64,000 nucleotides of DNA from Oscillatoriales cyanobacterium (GCA_004292955.1 RDXX01000040.1:43139-107138); one strand, 5' to 3'. Shown: positions 1-7,966, counted from the stretch's first letter. The notes: a model not told the origin generated them from the sequence alone. A program made the numbers and translations.

Positions 1-2
1 CA

Positions 3-89
3 GATGGCGGAGGCTACAGCCTTCTGGGGGTTCCAGGTAACTTTAAGGAGCAATTTTTTAATTTTAAGCTTCATAAAAAAACTCGGTAA
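3..89 (+). CDS. 3' end of an unidentified gene (partial)
   Basis: Frame 3 stays open from the window edge to a TAA at 87-89. It gives a 28-residue tail with a Gly-rich start (DGGGYS) and a basic end (FKLHKKTR). The other forward frames read less like protein. The DGGGYS segment faintly recalls the C-terminal part of IscB/HNH transposon nucleases, but 28 residues cannot place it in a family. The region just downstream is rich in hairpins. Confidence 0.35.
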   Translation, partial: DGGGYSLLGVPGNFKEQFFNFKLHKKTR

Positions 90-239
90 GTGGGAAACTC
101 AGGGTATGAAAGACCTGAGAGGAAAATGACCAGGCGATTTCAACCGCCTTGAATCTTTACCATTACCGCCTTGGAGTTGCAAGAGTCTGGTGTACTTTTG
201 TAATGTACTTTCAATGGGACAATTACCATCTCAAATCTT

Positions 240-512
240 GCAACCCTGTACGCATAATGTTCGCTCCTGATGGAGCCTCCCTTCCGGGGTAATGTTCGCC
301 TCGACCTGGTTATAAAGGCTTGTTAGACCTGCGACACTGTTTCAGTGACTTTAAAACTGTTTAATCGCAGGTGACAGAGCGGAAAACTGGCGTCGCATTC
401 GCCGGTGTCGTGACCTAAATAACGTCTCCTCCCAAGAGGGGTCTGGTCAGAACAGCTTGCAATTTCTTACAAGCTCAGTGGCTTGAGCCTCGGAGTTCCT
501 GACTAAGGATTA
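240..512. ncRNA. Hairpin-rich stretch, candidate structured RNA
   Basis: No protein gene covers this stretch, and it packs several stems into 270 bases. GCTCC-TGAT-GGAGC lies at 263-276. ACCTGCGA (327-334) pairs with TCGCAGGT (365-372) and encloses CACTG-TTT-CAGTG (335-347). ACTGGCG (386-392) pairs with CGCCGGT (400-406). AGCTTG (454-459) pairs with CAAGCT (470-475), with an alternative GCTCA/TGAGC (473-488). AATGTTCGC occurs twice (256-300). Further stems follow, such as TTGCCTG/CAGGCAA at 661-680. A multi-stem RNA is likely; a transposon-associated (HEARO/omega-like) RNA is one possibility. Strand is undetermined. Confidence 0.35.
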
Positions 513-1273
513 TAAGGTTCATTAAGAACTTTTAGGGTTCTGTAAATATTCTTGTACTAATTATAAGCCCTCTTGAGCGCATATCAGAAAACTGTTCGCC
601 AAAAATCTTGCTGGGAGTCGATTTTTTGCCGGCAAGAACAGCTTCCTGTTTCTTCTGGGTTTGCCTGCGACTTCAGGCAATGGCGCTAAGGGTAAGCTAC
701 TGCGGGTGCCAGAGATTGTCTGTGGCGATCGAGCCATATAGGGGAATTCGGATAGAGGATTTGGCGACTCGATAACGGGTCATTGAAATATACTGCTTAA
801 ATGCTGTACCACTTAAGCCCGGTCTTTGAGACATCTGTTAACGGCTAACTGTTAACTTTTAAAATTTTGTTAAGTTTAGTTAAAAAACTTTCTTTTTTTT
901 GAGGATTGCCACTTGCTTTTCAGGGCTATTGACTGTATAATTTAATAATTGAAATATAAGTATTTATCAAAAAAATAAAAAATATTCCCATTATCAAATA
1001 GTATCATACATAAGTCAAACAATCAATCCCGCAACCTGAAAATTTGGGGTGATTTTTTTTCAATTATTTTTTTACCATAAAGAATTGGTTGAAAGCCCGC
1101 CCGCCCGATCGCCCTTGAGAAATCAAAAGAAGACGATTCATTACTCCAATCCTCTTCCTTCCTTTGTCAAGTGCTGTCAACTGTCAACTGTCAACTGTCA
1201 ACTGTCAACTGTCAACTGAACATCGCCCTTGGAGCAGCCAAGCAAAGGATAAAAACTGCTAGCAAGGCTAAGG
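513..1273. other. Intergenic region without a recognisable gene
   Basis: No convincing ORF. The left part still contains hairpins (605-680). The middle is AT-rich (about 840-1080). The right part holds a period-7 repeat array (1174-1218) that reaches almost to the end of the FTR1 gene. Confidence 0.6.
1174..1218. repeat. Heptanucleotide tandem array (CTGTCAA)n
   Basis: About 6.4 perfect copies of the 7-bp unit CTGTCAA, the STRR type known from filamentous cyanobacteria. It lies 56 bp beyond the stop codon of the minus-strand FTR1 gene. Confidence 0.95.
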
Positions 1274-2224
1274 CTACTGAGGGGGAGCAGGCTGAGTATT
1301 TTTGGTAGGAAGAGTCGGTTGAGGGGTTAATTTTTGGAAGTAAAGACCGCCGACTGTTAGTAAGAATATTGTATAACCAACAGCTTGCAAAAGATAGATT
1401 CGATCGCGGTATCCAAAGAGCGCTTTGAGAATCACTCCCGGAAATTGTCGATCGGGCAAAACTCCCGCTGCATTCCACACCATCGGGCCTAAAATACAAG
1501 AGTGGAGTTGTGCAGTGCGATCGTAAAAAACACAAATTGCTGCATACTGGCTATCCGTCTGGGACAAAATGGCAGCGGAGGCGTCAAAATGTTTGAGTGC
1601 AGAGACTGCTAAACCGGCGACGATTAGCAATAATAAGATTCCCATAAATTTGAAAAACTGGCGGATATCGATTTTGACACCCCATTTAAAAATTAGGGAA
1701 CCAATGATTGCAGCCCCAAGCAAACCGCCCACAGCACCTAAAGCTGGAGTTAAACCTTGTTGAAATTGAGCGCTGATAAATATAACTGTTTCAAAACCTT
1801 CGCGAAGTACGGCGATAAAAATCAAGCCGAATACGCCCCAGCCAGCATTCGTGTTTGATTTTAAAGCTGCGGTAAGTGCGCCTTCAACTTCGGCTTTGAG
1901 AAAGCGGGCTTGCTGAGTCATCCAAATTAGCATCCAGCTTAGCATGGCGATCGCAAAAATTCCCAATACGCCTTCTAATAGCTGTTTAATTACGGGTGCG
2001 TAAGGCTGATTTGATGTTGATAGTGCTGCGAGCAATCCATTGAATAAAACACCGACAAAACCGCTAGCAGCAATGCCGGCTGCGATACCTGCATAAACCC
2101 AAGAATTGAGGTGAGTTTGGTCGGCTTTTTTCAAGCAAGCTAGGACAATTCCGACGACTAAGGCGGCTTCTACGCCTTCACGGAGAGTAATTACAAAGGT
2201 TGGGATGGCTTCAGTAAAGTTCAT
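1274..2224 (-). CDS. FTR1 family iron permease
   Basis: A 316-residue polytopic membrane protein of the FTR1/EfeU family, which moves iron across the cytoplasmic membrane. Both hallmark REGxE motifs are present: REGVE at residues 15-19 in the first helix and REGFE at 141-145. These supply the glutamates of the iron pathway. About seven hydrophobic segments are visible and the tail is Pro/Gln-rich. The ATG at 2224 places the first REGxE where the family expects it. No EfeO or EfeB partner lies nearby, but a ferritin-like gene is immediately upstream on the same strand, which fits an iron uptake and storage locus. The 391-bp gap to that gene contains repeats, so co-transcription is uncertain. 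Confidence 0.93.
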   Translation of the reverse strand: MNFTEAIPTFVITLREGVEAALVVGIVLACLKKADQTHLNSWVYAGIAAGIAASGFVGVLFNGLLAALSTSNQPYAPVIKQLLEGVLGIFAIAMLSWMLIWMTQQARFLKAEVEGALTAALKSNTNAGWGVFGLIFIAVLREGFETVIFISAQFQQGLTPALGAVGGLLGAAIIGSLIFKWGVKIDIRQFFKFMGILLLLIVAGLAVSALKHFDASAAILSQTDSQYAAICVFYDRTAQLHSCILGPMVWNAAGVLPDRQFPGVILKALFGYRDRIYLLQAVGYTIFLLTVGGLYFQKLTPQPTLPTKNTQPAPPQ

Positions 2225-2381
2225 TTTTTGATAACTGCTAATTTGTAGTTAGTGTTTAGTCTTTAGCAACTTTTATTTTAGCGCTGGCAGAATATCAATT
2301 TATTGATCCGCGAAGGCGCGTTAGGCGAAGCCGCGCGTAAGCGCTAGGGCGTGAAGGAATAGAAACTAAGAGAAGGACTTA

Positions 2382-2410
2382 TAGCCTTTCTCAAAAAGAT
2401 GAGGTATGAC
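2382..2410. repeat. Solo arm of a MITE-like element
   Basis: This 29-30 base segment differs at about one position from the reverse complement of 37098-37126, the right arm of the MITE-like element at 37002-37126. No partner arm is seen nearby. Confidence 0.7.
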
Positions 2411-2536
2411 TGACAGGTTATTATAACCCTTGAACGTATAGGGATCTCTTCCCAACAACGTCCGCGAATATGAGAGCTAGATACGCTATAGATACTCTTA
2501 AGGCGGTTCTGGAGTAACTAATGACAATGACGAATG

Positions 2537-2601
2537 GTAAGGTGCGTCGCTTTGAGATTGTCTATTTTTTTTGAGTGATTCTTTGTACCGACGCACCCTA
2601 C
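2537..2601. repeat. Inverted-repeat element, family GTAAGGTGCGTCG
   Basis: GTAAGGTGCGTCG (2537-2549) pairs with CGACGCACCCTAC (2589-2601), a near-perfect 13-bp stem around about 39 bases. A second copy lies at 38271-38333. Confidence 0.85.
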
Positions 2602-2615
2602 GACTAATGACTAAA

Positions 2616-3050
2616 TCAACTGTAATCCCGCAGCATTTTTTTGAGTTCCACTTGGTGCAATTCTTCTTGTCCAATTAGAGTGCGGGCGTATTCTTCGAGA
2701 TAAACGCTGGAGTCTGTGACGACTTCTAGTAAGGATTTATACTTTTTAAGCGCTTTTTTCTCGTGATTTAAACTTTCTTCCAACAAGTCTTTGATGGAGT
2801 GTTTGTATGTTTCTTCGATGGGGGCAATTTTTTGGCTGGGATGTCCGTCTAAACCTGTTAAAATTTCTCCGGCTTGTTGGGCGTGGAGTAGGGATTCGGT
2901 TGCTTGTGCTTGAAAAAACTGCACGATGGGAATTCGGTTTGGCCCTGTCACCATTAGTGCATAGTGGGTGTAGCGCACTACTCCTGCTAGTTCCCATTCC
3001 ATGATGGTGCATAGCAGTTCTTGGGTTTTTTTCTCGTCGAGTTCTTTCAT
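2616..3050 (-). CDS. Ferritin-like (bacterioferritin family) protein
   Basis: A 144-residue four-helix protein of the ferritin/bacterioferritin superfamily, probably storing or detoxifying iron in the cytoplasm. Candidate di-iron ligands fall in the expected helices: E18/E20 in MEWELAG, E52 and H56 in ESLLHA, a Glu of helix C (EESLNHE, 91-97), and E129/E130 with H132 in QEELHQ. Length and spacing fit a bacterioferritin-like subunit, though E-x3-H in helix B differs from the usual ExxH. I see no obvious haem-ligand Met. The gene sits upstream of the FTR1 permease on the same strand, and a perfect 31-bp Fur-like dyad lies about 190 bp before its start, so iron regulation is likely. Confidence 0.85.
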   Translation of the reverse strand: MKELDEKKTQELLCTIMEWELAGVVRYTHYALMVTGPNRIPIVQFFQAQATESLLHAQQAGEILTGLDGHPSQKIAPIEETYKHSIKDLLEESLNHEKKALKKYKSLLEVVTDSSVYLEEYARTLIGQEELHQVELKKMLRDYS

Positions 3051-3241
3051 TTGCTATTTTCGATCTAAGATGCAGTCAAGAGCAGTTGTCATAATATCAC
3101 ATTTTTTAATTTAATAGCAATATAGCAATATCGAATGCAAAACTCGGATTACCGTCACGCGGCTAATGTCTCGATTGGAAGAGGAAAAAGTTATCGATCG
3201 CTCCCGCCCTCAGTACATCGTTTTAACTTAGCATTTTTGAC

Positions 3242-3272
3242 ATTTCTGATAATTATTATAATTATCAGAAAT
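3242..3272. promoter_or_regulatory. Putative Fur box (perfect 15-1-15 dyad)
   Basis: ATTTCTGATAATTAT at 3242-3256 is repeated in exact reverse complement at 3258-3272 around one central T. The TGATAAT/ATTATCA heptamers are the classic Fur operator unit. The site is about 190 bp upstream of the ferritin-like gene start. Being AT-rich and without a GC stem, it is more likely an operator than a terminator. Confidence 0.65.
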
Positions 3273-3301
3273 AAAGGAATTTTTTAACCCCACATGCACA
3301 C

Positions 3302-3337
3302 AGAAAAACGCAGATACCCAAAAAGTATCTGCGTTTG
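3302..3337 (-). terminator. Rho-independent terminator of the RTX gene
   Basis: AAACGCAGATAC (3306-3317) pairs perfectly with GTATCTGCGTTT (3325-3336), a 12-bp stem with a 7-base loop. Read on the minus strand it is followed by a T run, 17 bp after the stop codon of the minus-strand gene at 3354. Confidence 0.85.
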
Positions 3338-3353
3338 TACTTCGACTGATTAT

Positions 3354-5252
3354 TTAAGTCGTCACCAATGCCTTCAGCAGATAAGCGCGAGTTCCTGTTT
3401 GGTTTACGCCCTTCGCATCTCTGTAGGTGTAACTGCCATAGGCAGAAATATCGCCAAAGTTATTGATGCCAGTAGCGTTAGTTAATGTCACATTCGAGCC
3501 GCCAAAGCTCGGATTTGTGAGGATCAAACTGTTCAAGTCTTTGATAGTGCCGTTGTTCCAGACAAAAGCGCGGTTTTGAAGGCTCGAATTCTGGGAGACG
3601 CCGACCACTTGACCGAATTGGTTGATGCCAGCGGCGGCACCGGTTGCACCGCCAAGGCTGCCGATGTTGATTTTTTGACCGTTTTGCAAGAGGAAGGGTG
3701 AGCTTGTGGCTGTAGCCCCAGTGCCACCGCTCGTACTACCGATGATTTGACCGCTATCGTTGATGTCACGGAGAGTGGCTTGTTCTGCCCCAAAGGTGCC
3801 GAGGTTGGTTAGTTTATATTTACCGTCTGCGCCTTTTTCCCACAACGCCGCAGTGTTTACGGTCTTGTCGTTGAGTCCGTCACTGTCAACTTCGCCGACA
3901 ATTACACTCTTATTGTTAATTCCAACCGCTCTACCTGTGTCACCGCCCAAATCTGGCAGGGGGTTGATGAAACCTTCGCTTGAATAAAAGGCGCGGGTGC
4001 GATTTGAGGCTGTTGAGGTAGAACCGGGCCCGTAGATGTGGCGGCCAGCAATTTCGTTTTTGTTGTTGATGTCGAAGAAGTAGCTTTCAACACCACCCAA
4101 ATCGGTGATTTGTAGGGTGTAATCGCCACCAGCCTCCCTTTGCCACAGCAAGCCGCGGTCTGTGGCTCGACCGGCAAATTCATCACTTGTACCGGCGATC
4201 GCACCTAAGTCGTTGATGGCCGCAGTAAAGCCGCCACCACCGCGCTGAGTAACCTCTTTTCCGGTATTGTCACCGCCGCCATTTTTGATGCCAGTGCTAG
4301 TCAGTGGCTTGAACTCCCCATTTTCCCAAACAAATCCTTGATTGCGGAAGCCTGTGCCACTTACTTCGGTGGTTTGGGAACGACCAACTATTTGTCCTTT
4401 GTCGTTAATAGCATTAGCTTGGGTGGCATTGCCTGTGGGTGCGATCGAACCTAGGTCAATAGCCTGGTAGCGGTACAGCGGGATATCGTTGGAAAGGAGA
4501 GCTTTTTGTACTCCCGTAGCTACGTCTTTGATGGTTGCCAACAAGTCATCTCCGGCTTTGATTAGGGTGTTGCCCATTTCGGTGACAAAGGAGAGGAATT
4601 GGCCCGCGAGGCTGCCGCCTAAGCGCAGTTTATCTGTACTCCCATTAAATCCAGATATGGTAACGGAACCAGGGCCTGCTTCGAGAACGATTTGATCGCT
4701 ACCATTGCCAAGGGAAACTGTATCGTTGCCAGTTCCTGGTTTGATCAAGTTATCGCCGTCGCCTGCGTTGATGTTGTCATCGCCGGCACCGGTGTAGATT
4801 TGGTCGTTGCCACTACCTGCGGTGACGAAATCGTTGCCACTACCTGTAACCACGCGGTTGTTGCCTTTGCCTGCGAAGACGCGGTTGTTACCTTCTCCGG
4901 CATTGATGATGTCATTGCCTGTTTGAGCGTAGATGGTATCGTCACCTGGGCTGCCGACGATGCTTTTATTACCTTCGCTAGCGAAGATGCTGGTGGCTTT
5001 TGCCCCGGCATTGATGATGTCTTTACCAGTGCCTGCAAAAAGTGTACCGCTGCCATCGCCTGTGATTAGGCTGTCATTATCTAGTAGTTTAATTTCGCTG
5101 GCGGTTCTTTCTGAATTGAGGGTGCTGGGTGAGCCAATCGACTTTGCAATCAGACTATTCAACTGCGACAAGTCACTGGATATTCCTAAGTCTGCAATAG
5201 CAGTATTGGGAAACAGGGGAAATGATGTATTCAACAAGTTATCGGGAACCAT
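3354..5252 (-). CDS. Secreted RTX (Ca-binding) protein with HAF repeats
   Basis: A 632-residue protein with no N-terminal signal peptide. Residues about 60-190 are RTX-type Gly/Asp nonapeptides (GSGNDFVTA, GAGDDNINA, GTGNDTVSL), the calcium-binding roll of type I secreted proteins. Residues about 255-630 hold six to seven HAF-type repeats with the pattern DLG...AxxINxxGxIVG (for example AINDKGQIVG, DINDSGQIIG, GINQFGQVVG), probably a beta-propeller or similar surface fold. An AAAGGAG ribosome site precedes the ATG at 5252 and a strong terminator follows the stop. The protein should be exported by a type I system; a HlyB/HlyD-like pair lies at 27.5-33.3 kb, though that link is inference. It stands alone as a transcription unit. 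Confidence 0.85.
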   Translation of the reverse strand: MVPDNLLNTSFPLFPNTAIADLGISSDLSQLNSLIAKSIGSPSTLNSERTASEIKLLDNDSLITGDGSGTLFAGTGKDIINAGAKATSIFASEGNKSIVGSPGDDTIYAQTGNDIINAGEGNNRVFAGKGNNRVVTGSGNDFVTAGSGNDQIYTGAGDDNINAGDGDNLIKPGTGNDTVSLGNGSDQIVLEAGPGSVTISGFNGSTDKLRLGGSLAGQFLSFVTEMGNTLIKAGDDLLATIKDVATGVQKALLSNDIPLYRYQAIDLGSIAPTGNATQANAINDKGQIVGRSQTTEVSGTGFRNQGFVWENGEFKPLTSTGIKNGGGDNTGKEVTQRGGGGFTAAINDLGAIAGTSDEFAGRATDRGLLWQREAGGDYTLQITDLGGVESYFFDINNKNEIAGRHIYGPGSTSTASNRTRAFYSSEGFINPLPDLGGDTGRAVGINNKSVIVGEVDSDGLNDKTVNTAALWEKGADGKYKLTNLGTFGAEQATLRDINDSGQIIGSTSGGTGATATSSPFLLQNGQKINIGSLGGATGAAAGINQFGQVVGVSQNSSLQNRAFVWNNGTIKDLNSLILTNPSFGGSNVTLTNATGINNFGDISAYGSYTYRDAKGVNQTGTRAYLLKALVTT

Positions 5253-5454
5253 TAGAAACTCCTTTGATATGTATGTTTGGGTTGTATTTGAGCGCGTGTA
5301 AAACTACACCCTGAAGTTAGACTTTGGGATCAAGATTGATGCTATAATCTCGAAAAAACCTGATGAGAATTGAGTCGATGCCGCACTGGAAAAATCTCAA
5401 ACCTTTTGCAATGACTAAAGGTTCGCCCTGTCCAGTAAATGACTAATATTAGTT

Positions 5455-6189
5455 TTACGGGTTAACTTCCAATACTCCGCTAGGAGCGAATACTACCGTA
5501 AACTTAGCTGCGGGTACTGTCGCCTTGGTGCTGCCTGTCTGGGCAGATTTGAGCAGATTTGGCAGGGGGGTTTCTTGGGTGTAATCCTTGGCTGGTTGGT
5601 TGAGGGGCTCGAAGTTGCCGATCGCCCCGTCTTGACTTGCAGTGACTCGATAGACTAGATTTTGAGTGAATGTGGGAGTAGCTTGCCAAGTCTGATTTAT
5701 GCGATCGTACACTTTGAGAGCTAACTCATCTAGTTTGGTGCGATCGGTAATTTCCGCTGTCTGATTAGTGACCTCAACCGCCTGAACTTCCTGCTTACCT
5801 GCTGACACAGGCAATGCTTGGACAGTCTTATCTGTAGGGCTACTCGCAATAGCCGTTTCAGGAGACTTATTAGCAACAGGTGCAATTTCAGGAGACTTTT
5901 CAGGCAGTTTTTTTGTGCTATCAACAGCTAAAGCCGGAGGTGTTGTGCTAGTCGCCATAGCTGGCTCCGCCGGTTTATTAGCAACAGCATTAACATCTGC
6001 TACCTTAGCGGGATCTTTCCCCTCAATTGTCAAAGACTTGACGTAAATACCACGAAACTTTTCCATTTGAGTGACGCGCCACATGGCAATTGGATAAGTC
6101 ACGCATACAAGTGTAAAAACTCCTACACAACCCCAAACGAATTTGTGCATCTCCCTCGCCGGGAGTGGCTTACTTTTTGTTTCCATCAT
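5455..6189 (-). CDS. Membrane-anchored TonB-like protein
   Basis: A 244-residue protein: a short cytoplasmic N-terminus, one membrane helix at about 14-35 (FVWGCVGVFTLVCVTYPIAM), a long Pro/Ala/Thr/Lys-rich spacer (about 60-145), and a compact C-terminal domain (about 150-244) with VYDRINQTW, LVYRVTASQDGAIGNFEPLNQPA and a final FTVVFAPSGVLEVNP-type strand. This anchor-spacer-small-domain plan is that of TonB/TolA energy transducers, but I cannot assign it firmly. The start is taken at the ATG at 6189, which has GAGG five bases upstream; a TTG lies one codon earlier. The next gene upstream ends 12-15 bp away, so the two are probably co-transcribed. No ExbB/ExbD or TonB-dependent receptor is present in the window. 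Confidence 0.6.
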   Translation of the reverse strand: MMETKSKPLPAREMHKFVWGCVGVFTLVCVTYPIAMWRVTQMEKFRGIYVKSLTIEGKDPAKVADVNAVANKPAEPAMATSTTPPALAVDSTKKLPEKSPEIAPVANKSPETAIASSPTDKTVQALPVSAGKQEVQAVEVTNQTAEITDRTKLDELALKVYDRINQTWQATPTFTQNLVYRVTASQDGAIGNFEPLNQPAKDYTQETPLPNLLKSAQTGSTKATVPAAKFTVVFAPSGVLEVNP

Positions 6190-6204
6190 CAAACCTCGTA
6201 TTAC

Positions 6205-6678
6205 TTAAATTAACGGCAAATAGGGGAATAAAGGATGCCAAGACATAGCTGTGGAAGCTACTAACAAAGCAAACATCCAGAAAAATATGGTGCGGCTTTT
6301 CACACTCTTATTCTTCCAAATCGCATACAGTATTGGCCAACTGATAAGCCAGCCAACAAGTAACATAGTTTCTTTGCCCGTGTAACTGCCGATATTTCCC
6401 CACAATTCGCTATCACTCTTGCTTCCGGGAATCCAACTGCCAATATTCCAAACAATTTTTTCTGTGGCTTTGGATGTGTCGGACAAGTGGTGAGTTACCA
6501 TCATGACAAAACAGCCAATGCCAGCACTAATTAATGCAGCAGCAGCCGGGCCAGAATTGCTAGGCGGAGTTTCGGCTCCCTCAGCTAAGCTTTTCGGGAA
6601 TCGTTTTAAATTATTCCAAAATTTCCCGTAGAAAGGTTCATTATCCGCATGATTTTGGCGGGATAATTGTCTGGTCAT
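6205..6678 (-). CDS. Three- to four-TM membrane protein, unknown
   Basis: A 157-residue integral membrane protein. It has a basic N-terminal stretch (about 1-45), a first helix with two adjacent histidines (VMMVTHHLSD, about 60-68), a polar loop, and two more helices (about 103-120 and 128-145). The final WHPLFPYLPLI carries another His. An AGGAG ribosome site lies just before the ATG. It sits directly upstream of the TonB-like gene and downstream of another His-containing membrane protein, so the three probably act together. Histidines in membrane segments could bind haem or metal, but that is a guess. I do not recognise the family. Confidence 0.6.
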   Translation of the reverse strand: MTRQLSRQNHADNEPFYGKFWNNLKRFPKSLAEGAETPPSNSGPAAAALISAGIGCFVMMVTHHLSDTSKATEKIVWNIGSWIPGSKSDSELWGNIGSYTGKETMLLVGWLISWPILYAIWKNKSVKSRTIFFWMFALLVASTAMSWHPLFPYLPLI

Positions 6679-6760
6679 TGCTAAAATCTCCTAAGTTTGG
6701 GAATTGCTCATTAGCTGTTGCTAATAGTGTCAAATAACCGCAGAAAAATATTCTATGTCA

Positions 6761-6823
6761 ACAGGCAAGATGCCTGTTCCACAAAAAATAAATTTTCTTG
6801 TGGGGTGGGCTTCTAGCCCGCAC
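6761..6823. repeat. REP-like palindromes (GTGGGGTGGGC family)
   Basis: ACAGGCAAGATGCCTGT at 6761-6777 is a hairpin. It is followed by GGTGGGC-TTCTA-GCCCGCAC (about 6803-6823). The same unit recurs at 19442-19464, at 50851-50919, and within a gene at 34421-34454. Confidence 0.8.
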
Positions 6824-6874
6824 ATAAAAAGATTATTGCGAATAGTGCAAAATCTTAGATAAACTAACTATTTA

Positions 6875-7507
6875 CTAGAGAGCGCGAATTTTGGCAACAC
6901 CAAGTCCGCTCACCATGCCGCCCATTGCAAAAAACATGATTCCCATCAAAGCTACACAAGTAGCTGTTAAAACTGGGCGATTTTTTTTGTCTAAAATTGA
7001 GTCGCCGTAGTACCACAAAATCCAGGTACAAGCTACTGCTAATGGCAATGTAAATAGCACGGTAAATTCGTGATATTCCATCAAAATGTACTGGACTAAA
7101 GGCGAGTTTGATTTCAGCCAAGCACGAGCTCCGCCAAAATCTGCGCCTGCTCGATAGCGCATATATGATAAGTTGCCGGTAGCAATGGCTAAAAAACTCA
7201 AAAGAGTTGACCAAAAGGCTAATGTACGCATTTGTGGCAAGATTTTACCGACTCCCCGTAGCAAGGGAAATGCTAAGTGTCCGGTATAAGCCATGACTAC
7301 TAATGCCAACATTGAACCCATGCCGTGAATGGTTCCCATCCATCGCTGCCAAGGGCTGGGATGGAGTAGGTTAACGAAAGGCATAAACAGAAATAAACCA
7401 GCGGATAAAATGCTCAGCCCGTAGACAGAAACTTGAGCAATATCTAATTGTCTGGGAAATTCAGATGGAACTAAATCGGTAGTTGATTTTTCGATTGAAT
7501 TTTGCAC
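6875..7507 (-). CDS. Polytopic membrane protein, possible cytochrome b-like
   Basis: A 210-residue protein with five to six membrane helices. Histidines lie in or next to helices: TIHGMGSM (about 80), AYTGHLAF (about 96) and MEYHEFTVLF (about 148). This spacing suggests a haem- or metal-binding membrane protein, but no named family is recognised. The start is GTG at 7507 with GAGG upstream; no better ATG exists before the first helix. It heads the minus-strand group ending with the TonB-like gene, but a 196-bp gap with a REP-like repeat separates it from the next gene. Close to iron genes on one side and a Ni/Co transporter on the other. Confidence 0.6.
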   Translation of the reverse strand: MQNSIEKSTTDLVPSEFPRQLDIAQVSVYGLSILSAGLFLFMPFVNLLHPSPWQRWMGTIHGMGSMLALVVMAYTGHLAFPLLRGVGKILPQMRTLAFWSTLLSFLAIATGNLSYMRYRAGADFGGARAWLKSNSPLVQYILMEYHEFTVLFTLPLAVACTWILWYYGDSILDKKNRPVLTATCVALMGIMFFAMGGMVSGLGVAKIRAL

Positions 7508-7890
7508 CGCTATCGGGCCTCATTGAGTTTGGATTGTTCGGGAACGTATTTGAGAATAGTTGCATTAGTATTTTGACTTTCTTGAGAATACAAGCCGTGC
7601 GGAGGAGTCGATCGCACATTCACGCGATCGATCGCCTTAAAATACTGCTAAAAGGACATTAACTAGCAATAGAATCCGGCTTTTTAGTTTTTAGAGCACC
7701 CAAAACTTTTACTTTTACTGCTTACTCGGCATTTCTACCGCTTCTTTTAGAAAGCAAGTAATGCAACTAATTCTCAAGAACAGATAATAAGGGACATTAT
7801 TGACTTTTAGTCTTTTGTTAATTTTATTTTAAGATTTGCGTCAAAGCTTGATTCTTCAGGGATTTTACTGCCAGGTCGATCGCGAATTAT

Positions 7891-7905
7891 TGATAATAGT
7901 TATCA
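7891..7905. promoter_or_regulatory. Fur/Zur-family operator upstream of cbiM
   Basis: TGATAATAGTTATCA fits the 7-1-7 Fur-family box with one mismatch. With its flanking bases it forms TTGATAA-TAG-TTATCAA, a perfect dyad. It lies 124 bp before the cbiM start and 384 bp before the divergent membrane gene. For a Ni/Co transporter, a Fur-family metal sensor (Fur, Zur or a Nur-like protein) is plausible. Confidence 0.55.
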
Positions 7906-7948
7906 AAAAGCCGATAATACGTGGCTTCTGAAACCAAAATCGGCAAAA

Positions 7949-7966
7949 ATCCCCCCAGAGGGGATT
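7949..7966 (+). promoter_or_regulatory. GC hairpin in the cbiM leader
   Basis: AATCCCC (7949-7955) pairs with GGGGATT about five bases later, 60 bp before the cbiM start. It may be a leader hairpin. It has no U-run. Confidence 0.3.

Larger units (their letters stand above)
2225..2615. other. Intergenic region made largely of repeats
   Basis: Between FTR1 and the ferritin-like gene. It contains a GC-rich cyanobacterial dispersed repeat (about 2310-2350), one arm of a MITE-like element (2382-2410) and a complete inverted-repeat element (2537-2601). No ORF. Confidence 0.7.
3051..3353. other. Intergenic region with operator and terminator
   Basis: Between the ferritin-like gene and the upstream RTX gene. 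It holds the 31-bp AT-rich dyad (3242-3272) and the RTX gene's terminator hairpin (3302-3337). Nothing else is recognised. Confidence 0.7.

Noticed and set aside
1212..1535. ORF overlapping the end of the FTR1 gene on the same strand
   Set aside because: It lies in another frame of FTR1, and FTR1 has clear motifs.
4692..5069. 125-residue ORF antisense to the RTX gene
   Set aside because: It mirrors the GD-rich repeats (Ala/Val-rich shadow) and has no independent support.
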